From Poronia punctata (Eukaryota; Ascomycota; Sordariomycetes; Xylariales; Xylariaceae), in the NCBI GenBank assembly GCA_022579005.1, contig MU401561.1, forward strand, positions 1 to 64,000: a DNA stretch of 64,000 nt, given 5' to 3'. The notes below the pieces were generated by a model. The model was given only the letters and a program-made list of their open reading frames with translations, made no database searches and was not told where the DNA came from. Positions 46,699 to 57,811 of the stretch are shown here, in pieces. The position numbers and the translations under genes were made by a program. Each line of letters begins with the position of its first letter. The stretch's first letter is position 1.

Positions 46699-47627
46699 GG
46701 TGGATCGGGAATCAAGGACAAGCAGGCCGTGAGGTAGGTAGAAGCTGTTTAACCTCCAATTGAATTGCCCAGTTGCTAAGACACTCAGTCAAACATCGTT
46801 GTTTCTCCTTAAAGCGATGAGTGTGAACACTGCTCATGATATAGCTTTGTTATGACAAAAATAATAGATCTGCTTATTTTTACGTGTATGAGAATTGCTA
46901 CTCGTAGCTAGATCTGCATCTGTCGGTCCGAAACGGTTTGCAAGCTAGCTGCTGGCTCCCGACCATCAGCCCCTCAGAGTGTAAAAATATGTAGCAGATG
47001 TGCCTATTTAGGTCTGAACAGGTGGTATCACCTGTTTTGCATTGAAAGAGTGGATACATCACACTTTACGTAATTCAATAAGCTTGGATGGATGGTACAA
47101 TATTTTTTTACAGACTGTTGGTAGGGAAGGTACGGATCTGGCTATAATTATGGTCCTTTACAGTGAAGGGACTGTAATCCCTCCATTACTTCAACATACC
47201 ACAATACACCTATCCAACCCAACACTGTCGCTGAGGATTTTGTTCTATCATAGTACCTAATCTACCTTCCTTTTATCGCTAGATGCTGCCATAGCCTGTT
47301 GTTGTCCTCGAGACTACTTACTTGCCTTGTATTGGGCAAGGACTTAAGAGGCATACAAATGACATGGGCGTGTGCGCATACCTACCTATTCAGATCGAGT
47401 CCTTGTTTGGCTGAATATACGCAAGCCCATCTATCAAGTGTCAGCGCGTCTCAGCGCGTCCCAACCGCTTAGGGTAGCACAGCCGGCCACCCAGCCTGGG
47501 AACATTCAAAGGCCGGTTATCCAGTTTTTTGTTTATTATCACCACAACCAAAACTCTCACCTACACCGCAAAATTCTTTATATACAAGACAGAAACTATT
47601 AACCCTCCCAAGGACATGCTCAATTGC
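46699..47627. other. Intergenic containing one copy of a dispersed repeat
   Basis: 0.9 kb with no supported gene. Includes the repeat copy at 47121-47223, a TACTCGTA at 46899-46906 and a short duplication of TCAGCGCG near 47441-47458. Confidence 0.5.
47121..47223 (+). repeat. Dispersed repeat, copy 1 (inverted relative to 61761-61866)
   Basis: GAAGGTACGGATCTGGCTAT, then a diverged middle, then ATACACCTATCCAACCCAAC are shared with the reverse complement of 61761-61866. Conceptual translation of both copies shares EGTDLAII and IHLSNPT, which hints at an old coding element, but no longer frame exists. Confidence 0.7.
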
Positions 47628-49430
47628 CTAACATTCGATACCCTCCGGTACGGTTGGGGGCACCGACAACGGGTTGGTAAAGAAGTCGTTTGGATCCCAC
47701 TTTTGCTTGATGGATATCAACTTGCAGATATTGTCCCCGAAATACGAAGTGAGCGGGTTTGTCGAGATGGTGTCGTCGACGTAACCAGTATAAGAGGCCG
47801 GCCTAAAAGGGCACACCGTCAGTATTACTTTGGTAAGTAAAGGACGTGGGAATGTGATTTCTACTTACCCGACAGCAGGCCGCAATAGGCCTTCAAGATC
47901 AGCAAACCATTGATCGTACGTCTTTTGCACCGAAGGATCCTCGGACCCGTGCACCTGGAATTCGAGATGTGCCTGGGCCTTTGCTGCCCATGGGAAGGAT
48001 GAGTCGGTGGTGGCCGACGACAGATTCCATGCATGCCACTCTCCCCATATCTGCGACGCCTCGTCGAGTTCGCCGATCCTCTTCACCACTTCCTTGAGCG
48101 TGTCCGCATCAAGTGGCTTTTCTTTCTGCACAAAGAACGACTTGCTCTGGCGTCTGAACCTTGGCCATGGGTCTGCGACGGCAAGGCTAGCGTCCTGTGG
48201 CGACTCCTTGTATTTGAATTGGGTGTAGTTGCCAAACGGTCCAAAGGCTTGCTGGACAGGGTTCAATATGCTCCTGTACTGTTCAAGTTGGTCGTCGGGT
48301 AGGCACTTGTCGACAACAGTGCCAAAGATTCTCGCGTTATCCGTGTTGCAGCCGTCATCGATGATGACCTGGGGGTGGCCGATTTCGAGCAGTCCGGAAC
48401 CTTGCACCAATGCTCGGAGCTCCGAAGCAGTACCGCCCAGATACCAACCAAGGATCTGCACTTGAGACTTGTACACATTTACCTGCGAGGTAAACTCCTT
48501 GGGTGCAATGGGACCCCAGTCGAGGAATCTTTTGGCAACAGGGTAACGCGTATCCGTGCCGTTCCAGTTCATCAAGAGCATAGCCGACCGGGGGAACTCT
48601 GTCGTCTTCAAAGTCCATTCGACAACAATTCCATAGGTACCGCCACCTCCACCGCGGATGGCCCAAAAGAGATCAGGGTTGGATTTCTTGGACGCCGTCA
48701 CGACCTCGCCCTCTGCTGTGACTACTTTCGCGGCCACAACTTGATCCACGCCGAGACCTAGTGCCCGCATTTGAAGGGTGAACCCACCAGAGCCGAGGAA
48801 GCCAGTAAGGCCGACCGTCGGGCAGATACCACCGGCGAATGTCTTGTTGTGTAGGTCAAGAGCGGTGTAGAGCGCACCTAGACGGATGCCAGCTCCCACA
48901 TGGACTGTCTCCAGATCATCCGAGGCATGTACGTGATCGATGTGCGTGATATCAACTACCAAGGACTCGTTCAAAGCTGAGTGACCGAGGAAGCTGATAG
49001 ATGTTAGCTTGATCGGCTTTGACACCCGCGATGCAAACTTGAAGGGATGTAAACTGACTGATGGCCACCACTTCGCGGTACCGCCTTGCGATTCACACTT
49101 TTAGCACACTTTACCAGCCCTTGGACCTCGGCAGCAGTCTCAGCATAGGCTATCATGGTAGGGTAATTCTTGAACCTACAGTGCCTCGCGGTTAGCCTGG
49201 ATGGTGACACACCAGTACATGGTCCGACTGACTTACTGGATTGTTTCCCCCAGACGCGCATCAGTATATGTGTCATCCGAGCCAACAACAATGCGATGAG
49301 GAGCAGTTTCCCCAAGTACATCCGTGACGCATGACCTAAGAGCGTCAACAGAAGCATTGCCTTGGGCGAAAGCCGAGGCGAAGGCAGCCTGAAGAAAGGG
49401 GGTTATGACGAAGAATTTTGACGACAACAT
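47628..49430 (-). CDS. Secreted BBE-type FAD-linked oxidase (berberine bridge enzyme-like)
   Basis: Exons 49430-49237, 49175-49059, 48993-47869 and 47802-47628 give 536 aa. The start MLSSKFF is chosen because it opens a signal peptide (FFVITPFLQAAFASAFA). The FAD-binding domain has PTMIAYAETAAEVQGLV, then RSGGHHFLGHSALNESLVVD, rebuilt across intron 2, with the flavin-linked His, and GGICPTVGLTGFLGSGGF with the second linking Cys. Both residues present suggests bicovalent FAD. The C-terminal BBE box reads NICKLISIKQKWDPNDFFTNPLSVPP, coming from the last exon. Such enzymes use O2 to oxidise alcohols, amines or phenols or to close rings, giving H2O2. Secretion or vesicular location implies a late step. 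The shorter frame ending at 47865 would miss the last exon. Confidence 0.93.
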
Positions 49431-50359
49431 GTTGGGCTCCTTTCTACCTCTGTCTGTACTTATTGCAAATCGGGCAGGTCCGGATTGCGCGCGGGGCAAC
49501 TCGCACGCCCGTGGTTGGAAATAAGTAGTGGTGATTAGATCGTGCTCGTAGTTTTGGTCGTTGCACTCGATCAGCTAGGTAACGTTTTCTTTTATAACGA
49601 CAATCATAGCTGCTTATATCACACTCATCCCAGCCGTTGGTCACTGTTACATTCTCTTACGTCATATTCTCAAGGGCGGTTGAAACAAGAAACACCATTG
49701 CGTCGACGATGGAAGGATTCTAGATAGATCCTCAAAAGGGGCGAGGTGTGCACATGGGGGGGATTAAGATGGCATGTCAGATCGCGTATCCAAGATATGC
49801 TAACCTAACAATATGTTGTGCGTAGATCGATCTATAGTGGCGAAAGAGAAAGCTGGACCGGGCCGGGGTCGCATGCATCCATTCCTGCCGATCGCTAACG
49901 GAAACCGTTTCCCACGTGCGTACTATTTTTGGTCCATCTCCGGTAAGCGACGGAGAGGGGGCACTGCAGCCCGCACATAGCTTTTACGCTGATCTTTTCT
50001 TATCATTGCGATTTTATATATTTAACCTAGTCGTGCTCGTAGTTGTGTATCTCCAATATCAGGACATTGAGGTGAGCGGCACAAAAAGCCGATGCACAAA
50101 AATTATAACATGTAGATTACCCAGAAGCAGGATAAACACAACACGTTGCTCAGTTCCTCTCGTATCAGCCGGGCAGGATAGAGGCCTTACAGGAAAATCA
50201 GATGCAAGTGCCAGTGGTCATAGGATTCAAATTTTCTACCACTAACCCCAAATTCACAATCGTCAGAACGCCTAATGTCGCCTTATGAAATTAAGTAATT
50301 ATTTCCGCCAACCTACCTAAGTGAAATCATTTGTCAATATCATACATCATATCAAAATA
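49431..50359. other. BBE promoter and 3' flank of the MFS gene; no gene
   Basis: 0.93 kb. The open frame 49916-50245 has no motif. Confidence 0.45.
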
Positions 50360-52233
50360 TCAAAATATCTTGGACTTCGTCTTGACAACGAGTCGCGAAA
50401 GTAAAAACATGAACGACCCGAAAGACAACGTCACTCCAGCAAAGATGATGACCGTCGTGAAATCTCCACCGGCCCTATCAAGGAGGATGCCGGCGATGGG
50501 ATTGCCAATTAGGACCCTATTTTTGTTGCGAGCTATGTGTCAGTCCTTTTCTTCAATGCTGAGATGAGATGAGATGAGATGAGATGAAATGAAAGAGAAC
50601 TTACCCAACCGAACACACGGCCATCATGATGCCAATCTTGACACCGATGATGGCCTTATTCGGACTAATCTTGGCAATGCACGCCGATTGTAGCGAAATG
50701 AGGCCACCCGAGAATAAGCCGTACAGGACAGAGAATGCGATGATTTGCGGCTGGTTGGTGATGGCTAGAAGACTCAGGAGCACGACGCCCGCCAGGAAAG
50801 ATGAGACAAAGGTGACGTTGAACCTGTTGTTTTTCACATTATTCATCAGTTTGCTATTCTTGCGAATGTAGTGGTAAGAGAGGAAATAATACTTACGGCC
50901 CTACTTTATCCGCAAAGAAGCCGGATATAATCCGTCCAACGAAAGATCCCGCATTCAGGATAGCCAAGAGATAATTGGCGAACCCGGGCTCGACACCATG
51001 TCTGATAGCAAAGATGGAAAGGTAGTAAAATGGAATGAACAGGCCAAGATAGGCAAATGTAAAGCCAGCCGTCTGTAACAAATACGTCTTGCTGAGAATC
51101 TCGCGCTTCAATCGTTGCGTATCGAAACCCGGAGACGGATTCTTCTCGTTTGTGCTTTTGCCGTCGTCGTCGTCGTTGTTCTTGTTATTGTTATCGATCT
51201 TGCGTTCTTTGACGAGGAGTACTGAGGGGATAAGCACGCCCAGACAAATGAAGCCTGTCGCTCGCAGAGCCCAGGGAAAGCCAATACTTTGAATTAATCG
51301 CTCGATAAGAATGGGCCAGACGATTCCGCCTATGGATGATCCGGAAACTACGATGCCGAGGGCTAGACCGCGTTTACTGTCGAACCAGATGTTGACTGCT
51401 GATATGGTCGGGTAGAAGCTTGGGAAGAAATGTCAGCGAACGATTACTTTAAATAAGCTGAAGACGGGACGGACGTACAGCATGGCATCCGCGATACCAT
51501 AAAGAAATCCCTGCGATAAGAGGATCTGATAAAACTCGGTGCTAAGACTGGTGAACATGAATGACAAGACGTATAAAAAGGCCCCGGGGGCCGTAATTTT
51601 GAAGGCGCCTAGTTTGTCGAACGCGGGGCCGACGCCGAGTCCGCCGATGAAAAGGAGGAAAAGCTAGATACGTAGAAGATGAAACGTGAGTATAGAATCC
51701 CGTTCAAAGATACGAGCGGGAAAATCCTTTACCTGAACGGAACCTATCCATGATATCGTACTCGAACCACTCCCTTTTAGAAGCGTATCTTGATAATACG
51801 TCTGAAAAGTGCCGAATGAATTCAACAACCCTACACATTGTTAACACAAGCCACATTTCTCAGTTTCAATAGGAAAGTTGAACTGACCAAAAGTAGCAAA
51901 ATACGTCAAAAACCCGCCAGCAACTACACTCCACGCCCTAAGCCCCCCATCAGGCGCATCGTCGAGACCAACACCACTCCAGTCGGAACTAAACCGACTG
52001 CTCAACACCGGTCTCGACGAGGACGCATACGAAGTACTGGCAACCCGACTCGAAGACGACGACGAGGGGTCGACGAGAGGGTATTTGGCGGGAGAATAAA
52101 AAGTCGGAAATTTGAAATCGAGCGTCGGTCTGACCTCTTCCTTGTAATGTACTTGTGATATCGGTCGAGGCGTGGAGAGATTGGATAGTCCGGATATACG
52201 CTTGGCGCCTTTTCCCCAGGCTGGTGCTTCCAT
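50360..52233 (-). CDS. MFS transporter, monocarboxylate-porter-like (MCT family)
   Basis: Six exons: 52233-51888, 51830-51733, 51663-51479, 51418-50897, 50823-50605 and 50516-50360, giving 508 aa. An N-terminal cytosolic tail of about 90 residues, rich in Ser and Arg, precedes DDAPDGGLRAWSVVAGGF, the MCT signature region, then LLNSFGTFQTYYQ in helix 1. Further helices include GIVVSGSSIGGIVWPILI and FANYLLAILNAGSFVGRIISG, with an Asp/Asn-rich central loop (KIDNNNKNNDDDDG) between the two six-helix halves. Fungal MCT-like proteins move small organic acids or related metabolites across the plasma membrane. In this position, export of the pathway product or an intermediate is likely. Intron 5 carries a GAGAT repeat (50561-50585). 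Confidence 0.9.
50561..50585 (+). repeat. GAGAT pentanucleotide repeat in an MFS intron
   Basis: Five tandem GAGAT copies, followed by GAAAT, within the last intron of the MFS gene. Likely length-variable. Confidence 0.85.
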
Positions 52234-52805
52234 TTTTCGTTTTTTTTTTTTTTTGATATAGAAGAGAATATTTCACAGAGGTAGGGTCCAGGGAAGGAGA
52301 TGAAACATGTCGAAATTTGGATGTTTAGGGGTAACTGTTTTTGCTTGAATAGATGAAATTTCGTTTTGAATAGGATAGTTAGATGGATGGATGAGTGAAA
52401 ATACATGCTATGACCTCATACGAGTTGATATGTGCGGCTGTTGTGTTCCCTACCTACGTAATGCGCGCTTCTTGTTGGTTGTGTCGCTCCGTTGATCCAC
52501 GGAGGATTAGGTGCTTACCACACCACGTTTCCGTGCCGCATGTCACGGAACCCGAAAATAGAAGAATACAACGCTATGTGTTTGATCGACCGGTACACAA
52601 ACCTAGCCGACATGTTATGATGTCAATTCTATTTTAATTGGATATTGAAAGAAGATGTCCGTTGCTAATATAATAACAAAACGTTAAAAACAGACATTGA
52701 CGCCATCACAAAAAAAACAGCAGCGACGACAGCGAGATGTTGATTTAATAGAAAACAAGAGAAAAGAAAAATCAATTGCCAGGTTTGAAGAAAAACTTTT
52801 TAAAA
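52234..52805. promoter_or_regulatory. Divergent promoter between MFS transporter and P450
   Basis: 572 bp between two head-to-head start codons. It includes poly-A/T tracts near 52240-52256 and 52709-52715 and no gene. Co-regulation of the pair is plausible. Confidence 0.5.
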
Positions 52806-54350
52806 ATGGCCGTATTCTTCATATTCACACTCGTCATCATCCCAATCGCCCTCCTAATTCACAGCATCTTATCATCCAAAAACACCATCCCGAAATACCG
52901 TGAAAAGGGTCTCCCCTCCATCACACTCGCTCTAAAATACGCGCAGAACCCCGTCGACACAATCAAACGTGCAACAGAACAATGCGGCGATGTATTCTCC
53001 CTCCAGATATTCACCGTGTCCAACATCTTTCTCCGCGGGAACGATTTGAACAAGAAATATCTGGAGGTTAGGGAGGATACGTGGTCGTTTGGTGGCGGAA
53101 TGGTTAGTCCTCGATCCCTTATTCGCTACTCTTAGCTGATAAACGAAACAAAAAAGGGCTTATTTCTCAATAAAATCCTAGACGACGGATACTGGGCCCA
53201 ATCACGAAGTCTAATCGGCTCTCTAGGCCGTTGGGTAAACCGGGCTCAAACGCTCTCACACATCTCCGACGTGACATTACGAGAAGCTACCAAGTCTTTT
53301 GACTCCTGGACCGTTTCCGAAGAGGATATCCCCTTATTCGAGAGCGTTTCCGGCATGGTCCATCAAGTGATTGTCCGCTGTCTAATGGGCGAAGACTTTT
53401 ACGAGAAATCCTGCGGGGAATTACTCGATTTATTACATGCCATGGAGGCAGACATTGGTAATCCGTTGAACATGATTCTTCCCGATTGGATGCCTCATCC
53501 GCCCGCCCGTCGATTGAGGAATGCGAGGAAGAGGGTGGATGAGATATTCCATGAGAGATTGCGTGAGCGGAAAGGGGAGATGTGGGAGAAGTCGGAGGAT
53601 TATATCGCGCATACGATGAATGATAAGACGACTGCCGATAAGAAGGATTTCTTGCCTTCGCATCATACACTTTTGATGTTTGCTGCGCATACCAGTACCG
53701 TAGCTAGTATTTCGTGGTCGATTATTTCGGTAAGGGGGATCTCTTTCTTTTTTTCTCTTGGCTTCTCCCTTGTGGAGTTTGAAATACTGACAAATGTAAA
53801 GATCCTGAAACATGCCGAAACCCTCGATGCAATCCGCAAAGAACTCGAGACATCTTCCGACGAAGACGAACACATCCTCCTCCAAGCCAGTATCCGCGAA
53901 ACAAGCCGTCTCTACGCAGGAATGAACACGCTCCGTCTCGCGCGTCGCGACTACGATATACCCGATACATCGATCCACGTCCCGGCCGGATCGGTCGTGT
54001 CGATATCGCCCTACCTGACGCATCACGACCCGCGGAATTTCACCGATCCGGAATCATGGATCCCGCAACGCTGGATCTCGGATGACGGAAAGTCGTTGGT
54101 CCAGGTCGATAATAAGACCGAGGCGAAATTCATCCCTTTTGGAACGGGGGCACATCATTGTGTGGGTGAGAAGATGGCTATGATGATTACTACGAGGGCG
54201 CTGGAGACGTTGTTTCGGGGTTATGATATCTCTTGGTCTGAGGGGGGTCCGCCGAGTGAGGATGTGACGAGGTTGAATTTTGCGAGGATTGGGTCGCCTT
54301 GGTTGAAGGGGGATGTTAGGGTTAGAGTGAGTAAGCGGGGAAGTATGTAG
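52806..54350 (+). CDS. Cytochrome P450 monooxygenase
   Basis: Exons 52806-53102, 53157-53729 and 53802-54350 give 472 aa. An N-terminal membrane anchor (AVFFIFTLVIIPIALLIHSI) places it at the ER. I-helix AAHTSTVASISW carries the oxygen-activating Thr, ETSRLYAG is the ExxR pair, PQRWISDD is the PERF-like segment, and the heme loop FIPFGTGAHHCVGEK holds the Cys ligand. The region KSCGELLDLLHAMEADIGNP followed by LPDWMPHPPARRLRNARKR reminds me of CYP51/CYP7-type sequences, but I do not assign a family. Intron 2 is 72 nt with no stop in frame. Probable role is hydroxylation or oxidative coupling of the cluster intermediate. Divergent from the MFS gene, convergent with the thioesterase. Confidence 0.92.
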
Positions 54351-54832
54351 GTGAGTCCAGTCCCGTATAGGCTGGTTTCGAGCCGTCTATGTTTCAATGA
54401 GTCTATGATTTTGAATTTGTAAGAACAGATAGAGAGATATATACAGCTACCATTCCCAAAGATGTTTGTCGATAAGTGATTTTATGATGTTGTAGTTTAT
54501 GTCATTTTGTGTGCTACGGGTCTTTTTATGAATGCTACAGAGCACGTCTCACCATGATCTATCTAGTTGAGGTGTAACTGTAAATAATACAGGACGGCAA
54601 AACCTGTCCAAGTCTCTACTTCATCCCTTCCCTTATGTGCTTTAGCACTTTGATCGCCTACTTCGACTTTGCCTTTAAAGTGACCAAGTTGAGCGTAAAG
54701 TTACTCAAGCCTCATCTCATCTCCGAAGCTGTCTCATCAAATACCCCAATCATATGTGGACAGTTACTACCTTTTTACACACCTTCATCTAGATCATACA
54801 AGGAAGTACCTAGTTATTTACCTAACGTACGG
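54351..54832. other. Convergent 3' flanks of P450 and thioesterase; no gene
   Basis: 482 bp of untranslated flank. The frame at 54635-55117 is antisense to the thioesterase and is not a gene. Confidence 0.5.
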
Positions 54833-55732
54833 CTAATCAACATCCCTCAAAATAACCCTAAAAATATGACTAAGCTCATCAACAAACATCTCATCAAAAG
54901 CACCATAATGATCACCACTAAAATCCATCTTTTCAAACACGCCAAACCTATTCTGATCCCAATTCATCAGCTTATCGCGCATATAACCCAACATATAAGC
55001 CGACCTATTCAACAACACCGTCTCGCCAATCCTCAGCGCAGTCCGACACTTGATGAGCACCACATGGGTATCCAGCTTCCTCTTCTTCCCCTCCTTCTGC
55101 TCTTCTGGCGGCGATGATAAGAAAAAGTCGTCATCAGAGGTAGCAGTGGCAGCAGCTTGATTGGAATAAAGAAGGAAAGAATCAGCTATATGTTTTCTTG
55201 TGAGAGTCGCCATATCATCGTCTTCATCAGCCCCGACGTAGGCTAGTTTATGCGCCACACTCTGATTATACGTCGCCTCGGTCAAGGCCTCATGCTCGAC
55301 ATCGGATTGAAAAGGCGGGAACGTCTCCGGATTAGGCGAGTCCAACATGATGATTTTGGGGACTACTTCGCCGCGATCGAGAAGGATTTGTCCCATCTTG
55401 AGGGCGACGATTCCGCCTAAAGACCATCCGCCTAGAAGATAGGGGCCGCGAGGTTGGGATTTTGAAAGTTCGGATACGTATAGTTCCGCGAGGTCTTGGA
55501 AGGTTTGGGGGATTTGGAAGTCGGGCGTTGTGTACAAGGGGGAGTTTATCCCGTAGACGGGTCGTTCGCTTATCGTCCCGTCGTATGGATTTACTCTGCT
55601 CAGGGGCTGGAGGTGGAGATAGGGCATGGATAGGCCTGATATGGCGTGGATGAGAAATAGGGGTGTTAGGTTTGAGGAGGGGTCCCCCGAGATGTGGGTG
55701 ATGAAATCCATGGTGGAGTTGTGTGTTGTCAC
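54833..55732 (-). CDS. Stand-alone thioesterase (alpha/beta-hydrolase, NRPS/PKS TE type)
   Basis: Intronless, 299 aa. LTPLFLIHAISGLSMPYLHL forms the first strand and oxyanion region. GPYLLGGWSLGGIVALKMG is the nucleophile elbow, with Ser in GWSLGG at about residue 103. IIMLDSPNPE supplies the probable acid Asp, and FSGDHYGAFDE the catalytic His near the C-terminus, so the triad looks complete. A variable Asp/Glu/Lys-rich lid (FFLSSPPEEQKEGKKRK) sits in between. These enzymes hydrolyse or transfer acyl groups from carrier proteins or CoA. No PKS or NRPS is visible, so the natural partner could be the A-T-R enzyme or a free acyl-CoA. Met8 is an alternative start. Confidence 0.88.
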   Translation of the reverse strand: MTTHNSTMDFITHISGDPSSNLTPLFLIHAISGLSMPYLHLQPLSRVNPYDGTISERPVYGINSPLYTTPDFQIPQTFQDLAELYVSELSKSQPRGPYLLGGWSLGGIVALKMGQILLDRGEVVPKIIMLDSPNPETFPPFQSDVEHEALTEATYNQSVAHKLAYVGADEDDDMATLTRKHIADSFLLYSNQAAATATSDDDFFLSSPPEEQKEGKKRKLDTHVVLIKCRTALRIGETVLLNRSAYMLGYMRDKLMNWDQNRFGVFEKMDFSGDHYGAFDEMFVDELSHIFRVILRDVD

Positions 55733-56524
55733 TGTGATGATAATTCTAGTTGTGGTCGAGAGATATGATTTGGGCTAGACTTTTCCTTTTTCCCCATTAC
55801 TGGCTATTGTCTGATGATATACTACCTACCCTATGCATCTACAAGTCAGTACGAGAAAGGCTGATATCTCGAAATAGAATGCTTTGAAACAGCCACTTTG
55901 ATCATATGTCCTGAATTCCGAGTTCCTCCTTCTCACCAGCAGTCTTGAGTTACAATGATCAGACCGAGGCAAGGGACGGCAGGTAATCAATACACAAAGT
56001 AAATGGACGTAGGTGGTCAAGGTGTAATTCTTCCCACTATACACCACTTCAACACGAGGAGCGAAGAACCTTGCCCATGTTGACAAGACGATTCATTTTG
56101 ATGCAACCCACGTGGGAAGCATGGTAGCTCAGGGGCGAGCAGGGCTCCACTACGTCATAAGGCATTCTGAGATAATTTTGTGGTTGAATGGAAATAAAAA
56201 TGCCGTGCATTGGTTTCATTGTGTTTCTAAATATGTATTTCACTTACATGGCCGATTCCGGAAAGCACGTAGGTTACTTCCGTTGCCCAACGGAGATCCG
56301 GGGTTACATATTAACCGGGGTGGCGGACGATCTTAGGCACAGCAGCTGAAAATATGACGTGAATGAATAAATAAAGTTAACACGTATCGGAGATATAGCA
56401 GAGATATATAAGATATAATTCGATTTAACTGCGAGAATCTTTTTAATTTGTTGTAGATAGCTTGTAGTCCACCTGTAGAACCGGCACCGCACTCCGCACC
56501 TCTTCCCGCACAAACCCCACCAAG
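55733..56524. promoter_or_regulatory. Divergent region between thioesterase and pepsin-like gene
   Basis: 0.8 kb with no supported gene. ATATATAA at 56404-56411 sits about 115 bp upstream of the plus-strand start and could be its TATA element. Confidence 0.45.
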
Positions 56525-57811
56525 ATGGCCTGGCAACCACTCTCCGTATTACTAGGGTTATTAGCATACACATCTGCAAAGCCCCTACCCTCATCATACG
56601 ATGTCCCCCTAACATGGACACCAGCCGGATTCACTGGGCCCATCTCAGTCGGCACACCACCCCAAAACATCACAGCCTTTTTCGACTGGACGTGGATTAA
56701 CCAATACGTCTTTTCCACAGTCTGTTACGGCCAGAAGAATCGGCCACATCTATGCCTCAACGAGGAACAGAAGTTCTTCAACGAGAGCCTATCAACCAGT
56801 TTCCGATATGTGCCAAAAGAATATCCCAGCCGAACATGGAACCCCAACCATTTCTTCTTCTACAATGATCTCGCCGTTAATCACGCCACTGATATCGTCA
56901 CCGTGGGCCCAAGCACCGCAGAAGTTGTCCTACAGGCTTCAAACGTAAACTTCAACATGACAAGCACATCCTTTCCTTTCGCCGGTGTCTACGGTCTTTC
57001 TCCCGTCTTTAAATCCGACAACGGTATGCACATTCCATTTTTTTACCTTTACGAAACAAGCTAACAAAAAAAAAACATAGCATCAACATCCTCCCCCTTC
57101 TACCAAGCCTGGAAACAAGGAATCTGGCGCTCCCCCCAAATATCCTTCCACTACTGCTACAACGAATCGCCCGACCCATCCAAGAAAACCTGTTCGGGAG
57201 CCAACGCCACCCAGACATTAGGCGGGATCAACAGATCCCTGATCAAAGACCACAAGATCTGGTGGTATCCCAACAAAGTATTCCCCGACGTCAACACGCG
57301 CGATTTCGTGTACAAACCCGCTCTATACAACTACTGGGGTCTCGAAGTCTCGTCTATAAAAATCGGAAACAAGACAATCCCCATCAAACCTACCGCGAGA
57401 GATAGTGCGCCCGCGGCGATCTTCGATCACGCTAGTTATGGGCGCGGGACACCGCTTTCGCCCAACGCGTATGATTACTTGGTTGGCCGGGTTGGCGGGA
57501 GGGTTCTTTCGTTTGAGAACAAGGATGATGCGCCTAATAATGGGAATCAGACATTCTATGCGGTGGATTGTCGGCAGAGGGATACGTTCCCGACTATCAG
57601 CTATCGGTTTAAAGGCAGTAAGAAGGAATGGCCTGTCACGCCGTTGCATTATGTAGAGGAGGTGGAGGGTGGGAAGTGTGTTTTGAATGTGAGGACGCTG
57701 GCAAAGGGGGATGAGTTTATTGGGAATTTCGGGGAGACCTTTTCAAAGGATAAGTATATTGTTTTTGATTATGAGGAGTTGAAGGTTGGGATTGCGGATG
57801 TTGCTTGGTAA
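56525..57811 (+). CDS. Secreted pepsin-like (A1) protein with altered active-site motifs
   Basis: Exons 56525-57023 and 57081-57811 give 409 aa. A signal peptide (SVLLGLLAYTSA) is followed directly by the mature start, with little room for a propeptide. The fold is indicated by ISVGTPPQNITAFFDWTW, equivalent to the strand that bears DTGS in pepsins, by GVYGLSP, and by GLEVSSIKIGNKTI, then AAIFDHASYGRGTPLSP where the second D[T/S]G is expected. Both Asp are kept, but the glycine of each DTG is lost (DWT, DHA). Loss of these glycines normally abolishes or strongly alters proteolysis, so it may be a pseudo-protease or binding protein. Several NxT/S sites occur. Its place among biosynthetic genes may be accidental. 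Confidence 0.82.
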
